From assembly GCA_964508705.1 (NCBI GenBank), contig CAZDUS010000002.1:62001-126000 (forward strand): a DNA stretch of 64,000 nucleotides, in the 5' to 3' direction. The stretch is from CAZDUS01 sp964508705. GTDB taxonomy: Bacteria; Verrucomicrobiota; Kiritimatiellia; CAIKKV01; CAITUY01. Under the pieces are notes generated by a model, which did not search any database, had not been told where the DNA came from, and saw only the letters and a list, made by a program, of their open reading frames with translations. Both the position numbers and the translations under genes were made by a program. Shown piece by piece: positions 1 to 6,630 of the stretch (positions are counted from its first letter, which is position 1; the number at the start of each line of letters is the position of its first letter).

Positions 1-173
1 TGTTGCTGATTGATGATCTTCTGGCGACGGGCGGGACGGCGTTGGCCTCGGCGCGATTGATCGAAAGGGCTGGCGGCAAAGTAGAGGAGATTGATTTTCT
101 GATAGAGTTAGGTTTCCTGAAGGGGAAGGAAAAGTTTTCTGCGTACCCGGTGTTCGCGTTAATTCGGTTTTAG
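1..173 (+). CDS. apt: Adenine phosphoribosyltransferase, C-terminal part
   Basis: Reading from base 3, the first 56 codons encode the end of a phosphoribosyltransferase. The PRPP-binding motif LLIDDLLATGGTA is followed by an APRT-like tail (EEIDFLIELGFLKGKEKF). The enzyme converts adenine and PRPP to AMP in purine salvage. The 5' part lies outside the window. The gene ends at TAG 171-173, about 48 bases before ispE on the same strand, and prs (PRPP synthesis) follows shortly after. The PRPP loop identifies the superfamily with certainty. The choice of APRT over another type I phosphoribosyltransferase rests on the tail and is likely but not proven. Confidence 0.8.
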   Translation, partial: LLIDDLLATGGTALASARLIERAGGKVEEIDFLIELGFLKGKEKFSAYPVFALIRF

Positions 174-220
174 GGCGGGGTTGACAGAGCGGGGACGGGT
201 TTGATACTTGGGCGCGCCAT

Positions 221-1171
221 ATGTTCGAGAAAGCAGACTCCATTCAGATTTTAGCGCCTGCGAAGGTGAACCTTTTGCTTGAGGTTCTTGGCAAGCGGCC
301 CGATGGATATCACGATCTGCGGAGTCTTGTGGCGCCCATTTCCATTTTCGATGAGATTACTGTTCGGAAGTCGCCGGTTCTTGAGGTTGTCTGTGAAGAG
401 ATGGGGTTGCCGCAAGGGAACAAGGCGATGATTCCGGCGGCCTGTGACAATCTCGCGATGCGGGCGGCAAAGTTGTTGCAGGCAAGGGCAGGAGTGGCGA
501 AAGGTGCAAACATTGAGATTCGTAAGCTTATTCCAATTGGCGGAGGGCTAGGCGGGGGGAGTGCGGATGCGGCTGCGGTGTTGGTGGGGTTGAATCGATT
601 GTGGGGTGCCGGGTTATCAGTTGAGGAACTGATGGGTATGGGCGCCCAATTGGGGTCGGATATTCCCGCTTTGGTGGCCGGTAAAGCGGTACTGATGGAG
701 GGTCGGGGGGAGCGTGTATCGCCACTTGAGTGCCGCTGGCCTTCAAGGGTGGCTTGGTGGATGGTGGTGGTGAATCCGGGGTTCAGTGTGCCGACGCGAG
801 ATGTATATTCCCGGTATAGAACAGGATTGACTTCTTTGGGTGAAATCTTTAATAAGGCTGTTTTTGCGCTGGAGAAAGGCGACATAGTCCTGGCATCCGC
901 GTGCTTGCGTAACTCGCTTGAGGAGACGGTGTTCAAGAAATATCCGCTCCTGGGCTTGTTGGCTGAAAGGCTTAAAGCGGCGGGTGCCTTGGGTGTATTG
1001 TTGTCGGGCAGTGGCGCATCGGTTTTTGCCATGGCTGAGAGTCAAGCGCATGCCTTGGCGATTGAGGAGAGCATGCGTCGAGAGACTGGGGCTTGGTTGT
1101 GGACCCGAGTGGCGCAAGTATTGCCCGATGGTGTAATGGTAGCACACGGCCCTTTGGAGGCCAGAGTCTAG
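221..1171 (+). CDS. ispE: 4-diphosphocytidyl-2-C-methyl-D-erythritol kinase (IspE)
   Basis: A GHMP-family kinase of the MEP isoprenoid pathway that phosphorylates the 2-hydroxyl of CDP-methylerythritol. It has the N-terminal PAKVNLLLEVLGKRPDGYHDL motif, the glycine-rich ATP loop PIGGGLGGGSADAAA at about residues 105-119 and the C-terminal LLSGSGASVFAM motif. At 316 residues it is slightly longer than usual (about 280-300). The extra C-terminal residues are encoded inside the tRNA-Gln gene, because the reading frame runs 50 bases into the tRNA before stopping at TAG 1169-1171. ATG 221 is the natural start. From memory, the order ispE, tRNA-Gln, prs, L25, pth recurs in other bacteria. ispD, an earlier step, lies at 51.2 kb. 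Confidence 0.95.
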   Translation: MFEKADSIQILAPAKVNLLLEVLGKRPDGYHDLRSLVAPISIFDEITVRKSPVLEVVCEEMGLPQGNKAMIPAACDNLAMRAAKLLQARAGVAKGANIEIRKLIPIGGGLGGGSADAAAVLVGLNRLWGAGLSVEELMGMGAQLGSDIPALVAGKAVLMEGRGERVSPLECRWPSRVAWWMVVVNPGFSVPTRDVYSRYRTGLTSLGEIFNKAVFALEKGDIVLASACLRNSLEETVFKKYPLLGLLAERLKAAGALGVLLSGSGASVFAMAESQAHALAIEESMRRETGAWLWTRVAQVLPDGVMVAHGPLEARV

Positions 1172-1195
1172 GTTCGAGTCCTAGTCGGGCAACCA
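1122..1195 (+). tRNA. tRNA-Gln (anticodon TTG)
   Basis: A 74-base cloverleaf with encoded CCA. The acceptor TGCCCGA (1122-1128) pairs with TCGGGCA (1185-1191), followed by discriminator A and CCA. The anticodon loop CTTTGGA (1152-1158) gives anticodon TTG, read UUG, for Gln. The T-arm carries GGTTCGAGTCC. The anticodon stem has one C-A mismatch at its outer pair. The 5' 50 bases are also the last codons of ispE, so both products come from the same DNA. Confidence 0.95.
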
Positions 1196-1227
1196 GTTTG
1201 AGTGGAATAGTTTTGAAAGTGTAACGA

Positions 1228-2157
1228 ATGAGAATTTTCACAGGATCAGCTAATCCGGAGCTGGCACAGCGAATTGCCGATAGTCTTGGCATTCCGCTGG
1301 GCAAGGCTTTGATTAGTCGTTTCCCCGATGGGGAATCATGGGTGAAGATTCAGGAAAATGTGCGTGGCAAGGATGTGTTTGTTGTCCAGCCGACGTGTTC
1401 GCCGACGAATGAGAGTTTGATGGAACTACTCATTATGATTGATGCCTTACGCCGGGCCTCGGCCGCGCGAATTACGGCGGTGGTTCCCTTCTACGGTTAT
1501 GCGCGACAGGATCGCAAGGATCAGCCCCGCGTGCCGATCACCGCCAAATTGGTGGCCAATCTTATGGTGGCGGCAGGAACAAACCGATTGCTTACGGTTG
1601 ATTTGCATGCCCAGCAGCTACAAGGATTTTTTGATATTCCGGTCGATCACCTGTATGCGTCTCCGGTGATTGGCAAATATTTGATAGAAAAGGAATTGAA
1701 GAAGCTTGTGGTGGTTTCGCCGGATACGGGCGGTTTGAAGATGGCTCACGCTTATTCGGAAATGTTGAACGCCGGATTGGCGCTAGTGGCCAAGCAGCGT
1801 AAGGGGCCCAGCGATGTTGAGGCCTTGACGATGGTTGGTGATGTGAGCGGCTGTAATTGTGTATTGGTGGACGATCTTTGCACCACGGCGGGCACGCTGA
1901 CCATGGCGGCCAAGATCCTGAAGCAGAATGGGGCTGAAGCCATCTATGCGGCAGTGACTCATCCGGTGCTAACGGATATGGGATTTGAACGGTTGCGGGA
2001 GTCGGAGATACGGGAACTGGTAGTTACCGATACGGTTCCGATTCGGAATAAAAACGATAAGGTCAAAGTGACGGTGTTATCTGTGGCTGGGTTGCTTGGA
2101 GAGGCGATCTTAAGGATTCATGACAACCAGTCGGTATCATCGTTGTTCAAGATTTAG
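1228..2157 (+). CDS. prs: Ribose-phosphate pyrophosphokinase (PRPP synthetase)
   Basis: Makes PRPP from ribose 5-phosphate and ATP for purine, pyrimidine, histidine, tryptophan and NAD synthesis. The 309-residue length is typical. Visible motifs are the N-terminal FTGSANPELA, RFPDGE, the flexible-loop region FYGYARQDRKDQPR, DLHAQQLQGFFDIPVDHLYASP and the PRPP loop VLVDDLCTTAGTL at about residues 212-224. It follows tRNA-Gln by 32 bases and is followed by the L25 gene after 21 bases, so it is probably transcribed with both. The family assignment is secure. Confidence 0.97.
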   Translation: MRIFTGSANPELAQRIADSLGIPLGKALISRFPDGESWVKIQENVRGKDVFVVQPTCSPTNESLMELLIMIDALRRASAARITAVVPFYGYARQDRKDQPRVPITAKLVANLMVAAGTNRLLTVDLHAQQLQGFFDIPVDHLYASPVIGKYLIEKELKKLVVVSPDTGGLKMAHAYSEMLNAGLALVAKQRKGPSDVEALTMVGDVSGCNCVLVDDLCTTAGTLTMAAKILKQNGAEAIYAAVTHPVLTDMGFERLRESEIRELVVTDTVPIRNKNDKVKVTVLSVAGLLGEAILRIHDNQSVSSLFKI

Positions 2158-2178
2158 GAAAGGGAAGGATTAAAGCGT

Positions 2179-2907
2179 ATGGCGAAGGAAATTAAATTGT
2201 CGGCGAGTAAGCGAGAAGTGAGCGGGACGTCCGCATCCAAAGTGTTGCGACGTGCCGGGGTGCTTCCTGCGGTGGTTTACGGAGAAAATGGGGCCCGGTC
2301 CATCCAGATTGACCGTCGCGCTTTTGACACGATGTTGAAACATCACACCAGCGAAAACCTGATTGTGGATTTGAGCATTGATAATGGAGAGATTATCAAG
2401 GCGTTGTTGCGCGAAGTGCAGCATGAGGCCGTGATGGGCGGGGTTCTGCATGCGGATTTCGTAGAGGTTTCGATGACCCGCGCAATGCGTGTGACCATCC
2501 CGATCGTCCTGAAGGGCGAACCTGTTGGCGTTTCGCAGCAGAGTGGTATCCTTGAGCAGGTGTTGCGTGAATTGGCTGTTGAGTGTTTGCCGGGCGATTT
2601 GGTTGAGTCCTTTGACTTGGACGTGTCGAATCTGGCCTTGGGTCATACGCTAATGGTTCGTGATTTGAAATTGGATTCCAAGTTTACGATTATAACCAGT
2701 GGCGATGTTGCAGTGGCCACGGTTGTGGCGCCTCGTGAGGAGGCGGCAACGGAAGCGGCAACGGGCGAGGAAGGTGCGGCGGCTCAGCCTGAAGTTATTG
2801 GCAAGAAGAAGGAAGAGGGCGAGGCGGCTGAAGGTGCTGCAGCCAAAGGTGCTGCGGGCAAGGAAGAGCCAAAGAAGGACGCGAAAAAGGAGCCCAAGAA
2901 GAAGTAA
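2179..2907 (+). CDS. rplY: 50S ribosomal protein L25 / Ctc with Lys-Ala-Glu tail
   Basis: The Ctc-type L25 protein binds 5S rRNA in the large subunit. Residues 1-95 form the L25 domain (LSASKREVSGTSASKVLRRAG, LPAVVYG) and residues 96-185 form the TL5/Ctc C-terminal beta domain. The last ~55 residues are a low-complexity extension rich in Ala, Glu and Lys that ends in repeated KK and KEEPKK motifs. Tail-bearing forms occur in several phyla, but this one is long and strongly charged. ATG 2179 is preceded by a purine-rich ribosome site (GGAAAGGGAAGG). The gene sits between prs and pth, as in many bacteria. Confidence 0.95.
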   Translation: MAKEIKLSASKREVSGTSASKVLRRAGVLPAVVYGENGARSIQIDRRAFDTMLKHHTSENLIVDLSIDNGEIIKALLREVQHEAVMGGVLHADFVEVSMTRAMRVTIPIVLKGEPVGVSQQSGILEQVLRELAVECLPGDLVESFDLDVSNLALGHTLMVRDLKLDSKFTIITSGDVAVATVVAPREEAATEAATGEEGAAAQPEVIGKKKEEGEAAEGAAAKGAAGKEEPKKDAKKEPKKK

Positions 2908-2963
2908 GGGAAGTAGGCGCGCGATTGGCGCGCTGAAAGAGACCTTGCGTTGGGGTTGCAACC

Positions 2964-3578
2964 GTGAAAGTAATTGTTGGTCTTGGCAACCCTGGAGACG
3001 AATATGTGCGGACGCCGCATAATATTGGTTTCATGGTGGTGGAGCGGTTGGCGGAGAGGATGGAGGCGCGATTTCGATTGAGTTCGAAATTTGATGCGCG
3101 ATTGGCGGGGGCGGTTCATAAAGGTGAGGAATTGTTGTTGGTTGAGCCGCAGACCTATATGAATAATAGCGGTCGGTCGGTAGGCGCGGTGATGGCGTAT
3201 CGCAAGGTGCCGATGGCCGATCTGTTGGTGGTAGTGGATGATGCGGACTTGCCACTGGGCAGTCTGCGTCTAAGGAAGAGCGGGGGGAGTGCCGGGCATC
3301 GGGGAATGGAGTCGATAGCGGGGGTGCTTGGCGGGGATACGTTTGGGCGGCTGCGCGTGGGGATTGGGCGGCGGGAGCGGGGGGGCGATTTGGTTCGCCA
3401 TGTGTTGACGGCTTTTAGCCGAGAAGATTTTGAAATGGTTAAGGGAGTTGTGGAAGAAGCGACCGAGGCGGTGTTTTGCTTCGTGGAGCAGGGAATGGAC
3501 ACGGCGATGAACCGGTTCAATGTACGGCGCACGGTCGCCGGTGATGAGGGTGAAATGTTGTCAGGAGGCAAGGAATGA
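2964..3578 (+). CDS. pth: Peptidyl-tRNA hydrolase
   Basis: Releases tRNA from peptidyl-tRNA dropped by stalled ribosomes. The 204-residue protein opens with the Pth signature VIVGLGNPGDEYVRTPHNIGF, which includes the catalytic His of the PHNIGF motif. It also has the QTYMNNSGRSV segment, DDADLPLG and the GSAGHRGMESI loop that contacts tRNA. The final four bases overlap the start of rpsF (ATGA), indicating translational coupling. The C-terminus is about ten residues longer than E. coli Pth, with no obvious function. Confidence 0.96.
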   Translation: MKVIVGLGNPGDEYVRTPHNIGFMVVERLAERMEARFRLSSKFDARLAGAVHKGEELLLVEPQTYMNNSGRSVGAVMAYRKVPMADLLVVVDDADLPLGSLRLRKSGGSAGHRGMESIAGVLGGDTFGRLRVGIGRRERGGDLVRHVLTAFSREDFEMVKGVVEEATEAVFCFVEQGMDTAMNRFNVRRTVAGDEGEMLSGGKE

Positions 3579-3937
3579 ATATATACGATGGGACGTTTAT
3601 TTTTAGCGAGTCCGTGCGCGATGAGCGCGTTGGCGAATTGACCGGATATGTAACTGGTGAAATCGAGAAATTGGGCGGTAAAATCATTGGAACGCGGGAT
3701 ATGGGGCGTCGTCCTTTTGCCCGGACCATGCAGAAGAAGGAATCCGGTGTTTATATTGCAGTGACCTTCCGTTTAGACCCCGCAAAAGTGGGTGCCTTGA
3801 CTGAGCGTTATCACTTAAATGAAGATGTGTTTCGATGCCAGATTGTGCGTTTGAGTGACGAGCAGGCTTCGAAGCCTGCCCCGGTTAGCAGTGCCACGCC
3901 TGCGCGGCAGGAGCGGACGTACGATAGTAAGTACTGA
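3575..3937 (+). CDS. rpsF: 30S ribosomal protein S6
   Basis: S6 binds the central domain of 16S rRNA together with S18. The 120-residue protein shows the S6 fold: an N-terminal strand (YDGTFIFSE), GGKIIGTRDMGRRPFARTMQKKESGVYIAVTF-like central strands, and the late motif YHLNEDVFRCQIVRL. It overlaps pth by four bases and precedes ssb and rpsR, giving the canonical rpsF-ssb-rpsR-rplI cluster. The last ~18 residues are low-complexity and Ala/Pro/Ser rich. Confidence 0.95.
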   Translation: MNIYDGTFIFSESVRDERVGELTGYVTGEIEKLGGKIIGTRDMGRRPFARTMQKKESGVYIAVTFRLDPAKVGALTERYHLNEDVFRCQIVRLSDEQASKPAPVSSATPARQERTYDSKY

Positions 3938-3953
3938 GGGAGCGAGTAGTTTC

Positions 3954-4409
3954 ATGGCAAGTCTCAATCGAGTCTTTTTACTCGGGAATCTGACGCGGGA
4001 TCCGGAAGTGCGTTATTTGCCTTCTGGAAAGGCGGTGGGAACCCTACGCATGGCGATTAGTCGGCGATATAAGACGGCGAGTGGAGAGGAACGTGATGAA
4101 ACTTGCTTTGTGGATGTTGTTGTATGGGGCCGGCAGGCGGAAACCTGCGGACAGTATTTAAACAAGGGATCATCCCTATTCGTCGAAGGTCGATTGAACT
4201 ACGAGGAGTGGGAGAAGGATGGTCAAAAGCATAACCGGTTACGCGTGGTGGCGGATCGGGTACAGTTTATGGGGGCTCCGAAGCGGGCGGAATACAGCGA
4301 TGGCGCTGATTCAGCGGCAGCGCCGGCGGGAAGAGCTGGCGCAAGGGAAGAATCTTCAATAGAACCGCCGTCTGGTGATGGCGCGGATGAGGATAATTTG
4401 CCATTTTAA
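3954..4409 (+). CDS. ssb: Single-stranded DNA-binding protein
   Basis: Binds ssDNA during replication, repair and recombination. The protein is 151 residues if it starts at ATG 3954 (MASLNRVFLLGNLTRDPE), which is preceded by GGGAGCGAG. An earlier in-frame start at 3855 would lie inside rpsF and is rejected. The OB fold covers about residues 1-108, followed by a Gly/Ala/Ser/Pro linker and the acidic C-terminal tip DEDNLPF, which recruits replication and repair partners. Its position between rpsF and rpsR is conserved in many bacteria. Confidence 0.96.
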   Translation: MASLNRVFLLGNLTRDPEVRYLPSGKAVGTLRMAISRRYKTASGEERDETCFVDVVVWGRQAETCGQYLNKGSSLFVEGRLNYEEWEKDGQKHNRLRVVADRVQFMGAPKRAEYSDGADSAAAPAGRAGAREESSIEPPSGDGADEDNLPF

Positions 4410-4427
4410 GAAAAAGGAACGAAAGTT

Positions 4428-4646
4428 ATGGCGACTCGAGAAAGCACAAATATGGTGTCAAAGCGGCGGGTGCCGCAGGTGGAACAGATCAAATCGATAG
4501 ACCCGAGGGATTACGAGCTGTTGAGGAAATTCATGTCTGAACAGGGCAAGATTTTGCCGGCTCGTTTGACTGGAGCGACTCCTCAATTGCAACGGTCGAT
4601 TGCCCGTGCGATTCGTCGTGCGCGAGTTATGGGGTTGTTGCGCTAG
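4428..4646 (+). CDS. rpsR: 30S ribosomal protein S18
   Basis: A small basic 72-residue protein that pairs with S6 on the 30S platform. The diagnostic segments are IDPRDYELLRKFMSEQGKILPARLTG and the C-terminal QRSIARAIRRARVMGLL. ATG 4428 follows AAAAAGGAACGAAAGTT, a good ribosome-binding site. It lacks the N-terminal zinc-binding cysteines found in some S18 proteins. It lies between ssb and rplI in the conserved cluster. Confidence 0.95.
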   Translation: MATRESTNMVSKRRVPQVEQIKSIDPRDYELLRKFMSEQGKILPARLTGATPQLQRSIARAIRRARVMGLLR

Positions 4647-4739
4647 TAGCGTGGCCGGTCTGATGAACGGATTTGAAGGCGGGGAGCAATGAACAGCTGG
4701 TGCTCCGCAAGAGTACCCGTTAATGATGGAGGATGAGCG

Positions 4740-5189
4740 ATGGCATTCGAAGTGATCTTGATGCAGGACGTAAAGGATTTAGGCTCTGAGGGGCAGGTTG
4801 TTCGCGTGAGTGAAGGGTTTGCCCGGAATTTTTTGATTCCCAAGAAGCTGGCGGCGCCGGTTACCGAGGCGACGAGACGGCGTCTGGCGAAGCAACAGGA
4901 ACGAATGGAAGCCGAGAAGAAGGCGGAACTTGCGAAGGCGAAGGCATTGGTCGCCAAGATGGAGAAAGTTTCCTGCACAATTCCGGTGAAGGTGGGCGAC
5001 GGAGAGAAGATTTTCGGCTCTGTGACCACAGCTGATATTGTAAAGGCACTCGAAGCTCAAGGGCTGACGATTGACAAGCACGCCGTCCAGTTGACGGCAC
5101 CTATCAAGGAATTGGGTGTCTTTGAGGTAAAGGTCAAAGTGCATTCCGATGTTGAAGCCCTGATTAAAGTTTGGGTTGTTCAGGAATAG
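4740..5189 (+). CDS. rplI: 50S ribosomal protein L9
   Basis: L9 binds 23S rRNA domain V. The 149-residue length is standard. The N-terminal domain carries VILMQDVKDLGSEGQVVRVSEGFARNFLIPKKLA. A central helix of charged residues follows (about 45-75, with repeated EAEKKAELAKAKA), and then the C-terminal domain (KIFGSVTTADIV, HAVQLTAPIKELGVFEVKVKVH). ATG 4740 is preceded by GGAGGATGAGCG. dnaB starts four bases after the stop codon, so the two are probably co-translated. Confidence 0.96.
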   Translation: MAFEVILMQDVKDLGSEGQVVRVSEGFARNFLIPKKLAAPVTEATRRRLAKQQERMEAEKKAELAKAKALVAKMEKVSCTIPVKVGDGEKIFGSVTTADIVKALEAQGLTIDKHAVQLTAPIKELGVFEVKVKVHSDVEALIKVWVVQE

Positions 5190-5193
5190 TCAC

Positions 5194-6630
5194 ATGGCTA
5201 ATGAAGCCCCTCTCTCGACGGCGGCAGTCGCTCGACTGGAACGTGTGCCGCCGCATAGCGAGGAAGCCGAAAGGGGCGTATTGGGGTCCGTGCTTCTCGA
5301 TGCTGAAAAGGTCATGGACCTTTGTATCGAGAGGCAGTTGGTCCCCGAATCGTTTTATATTCCCGCGCATCGCTCTATCTATGAAGTCTTATTGGCGATG
5401 TCGCGTGAAGCGGTGCCGATAGACCTTTTGACTGTTAATGAACGGCTAAAGGGCGTTGGGATTCTTGACCGACTTGGGGGCCCCACGGCGTTAAACCGGA
5501 TCGTGGATGCGACTCCGACCTCGGCACATGCGGAGTACTATATTGACATCGTTCGAGATCGCTATTTGTTGCGACGAGTTATAGAGACTTCCCGTGAAAT
5601 TGAAAAGGATTGCTATCAAGCTGATGCAGATGCCCAAGCTGTTTTAAGCGGCGCAGAGCAGGCTTTCTTTGATATTACCGTGCATCAGCATGGGCAGATG
5701 CCGCCCTGGAGTGATTTGGTTAATGAGGTTGTGCGGCTTTTGGATTCGGGTCATAAGGGGATGATGGGGTTGTCGACGGGATTCAAGGACATTGACCGAT
5801 GCATTGAGGGGTTGAAGCCCAGTAATATGATAATTCTGGCGGCAAGGCCCTCGATGGGTAAGACCTCGTTGGCGATGAACATTGTGGAAAATGTGGCTTT
5901 GGGGCGCGGGGATCCTGAGAGGCGTCCGAGAGCGGTAGGTGTGTTCAGCCTTGAAATGTCGTGCGTGGATTTGGTGAAGCGCATGATTTGCAGCAAGGCG
6001 GAAGTATCGATGCAAAAGCTTGGGGCAGGGTTTCTGAGCAAGGTGGACAACAACAAGTTGATTAACGCGGCTGACGCTTTGATATCGGCGCCGATTCTGT
6101 TGGACGATACGGCCGGGCTGGAGATCAGTGAAATTCGAGCCAGGGCACGGCGGATGAAGGTGAAGCATCAGGTGGAGCTTATTGTGGTGGATTATCTTCA
6201 GTTGCTGAGGGCACCTGAATATAGCAAGCAAAGCCGGCAGGTGGAAATTTCCATGGTTTCGGCTGGTCTTAAAGGCATGGCCAAGGAATTGAATGTGCCT
6301 GTGCTGGTGCTTAGTCAGTTGAGTCGTGCGGCAGAACAACGTGACAAGACAGAGAAGCCGAAATTGTCGGACCTGAGAGATTCAGGCTCTATTGAGCAGG
6401 ATGCCGATATTGTGATGTTTTTGCAGCGGCCGTCGCGTATACCGAATCATCCCAATCATGACGATCAGACGTTGGCGCTAGTGGATGTTGCGAAGAATCG
6501 TAATGGTCCTACGGGAGATGACATTCGATTGGAGTTCAGAGCTGAATACACCCGGTTCCTGAATGCAATGCAGCAAGGGGTTGATGAAGCGGGTATGCAG
6601 CCCTCATATCTACAAGAGGAGCAGTTATGA
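5194..6630 (+). CDS. dnaB: Replicative DNA helicase DnaB
   Basis: The hexameric 5'-3' helicase at the replication fork. ATG 5194 (478 residues) is chosen because it follows the rplI stop directly and a ribosome-site-like CAGGAA precedes it. A TTG at 5176 would overlap rplI. The N-terminal DnaB domain has PPHSEEAERGVLGSVLLD and FYIPAHRSIYEVL. The RecA-like domain has Walker A ARPSMGKTSLAMNI (about residue 215), LFSLEMS-like VFSLEMS, the Walker B region LIVVDYLQLL, and the SQLSRAAEQRDKTEKPKLSDLRDSGSIEQDAD segment. No intein is visible. The last four bases overlap bamA. Confidence 0.96.
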   Translation: MANEAPLSTAAVARLERVPPHSEEAERGVLGSVLLDAEKVMDLCIERQLVPESFYIPAHRSIYEVLLAMSREAVPIDLLTVNERLKGVGILDRLGGPTALNRIVDATPTSAHAEYYIDIVRDRYLLRRVIETSREIEKDCYQADADAQAVLSGAEQAFFDITVHQHGQMPPWSDLVNEVVRLLDSGHKGMMGLSTGFKDIDRCIEGLKPSNMIILAARPSMGKTSLAMNIVENVALGRGDPERRPRAVGVFSLEMSCVDLVKRMICSKAEVSMQKLGAGFLSKVDNNKLINAADALISAPILLDDTAGLEISEIRARARRMKVKHQVELIVVDYLQLLRAPEYSKQSRQVEISMVSAGLKGMAKELNVPVLVLSQLSRAAEQRDKTEKPKLSDLRDSGSIEQDADIVMFLQRPSRIPNHPNHDDQTLALVDVAKNRNGPTGDDIRLEFRAEYTRFLNAMQQGVDEAGMQPSYLQEEQL

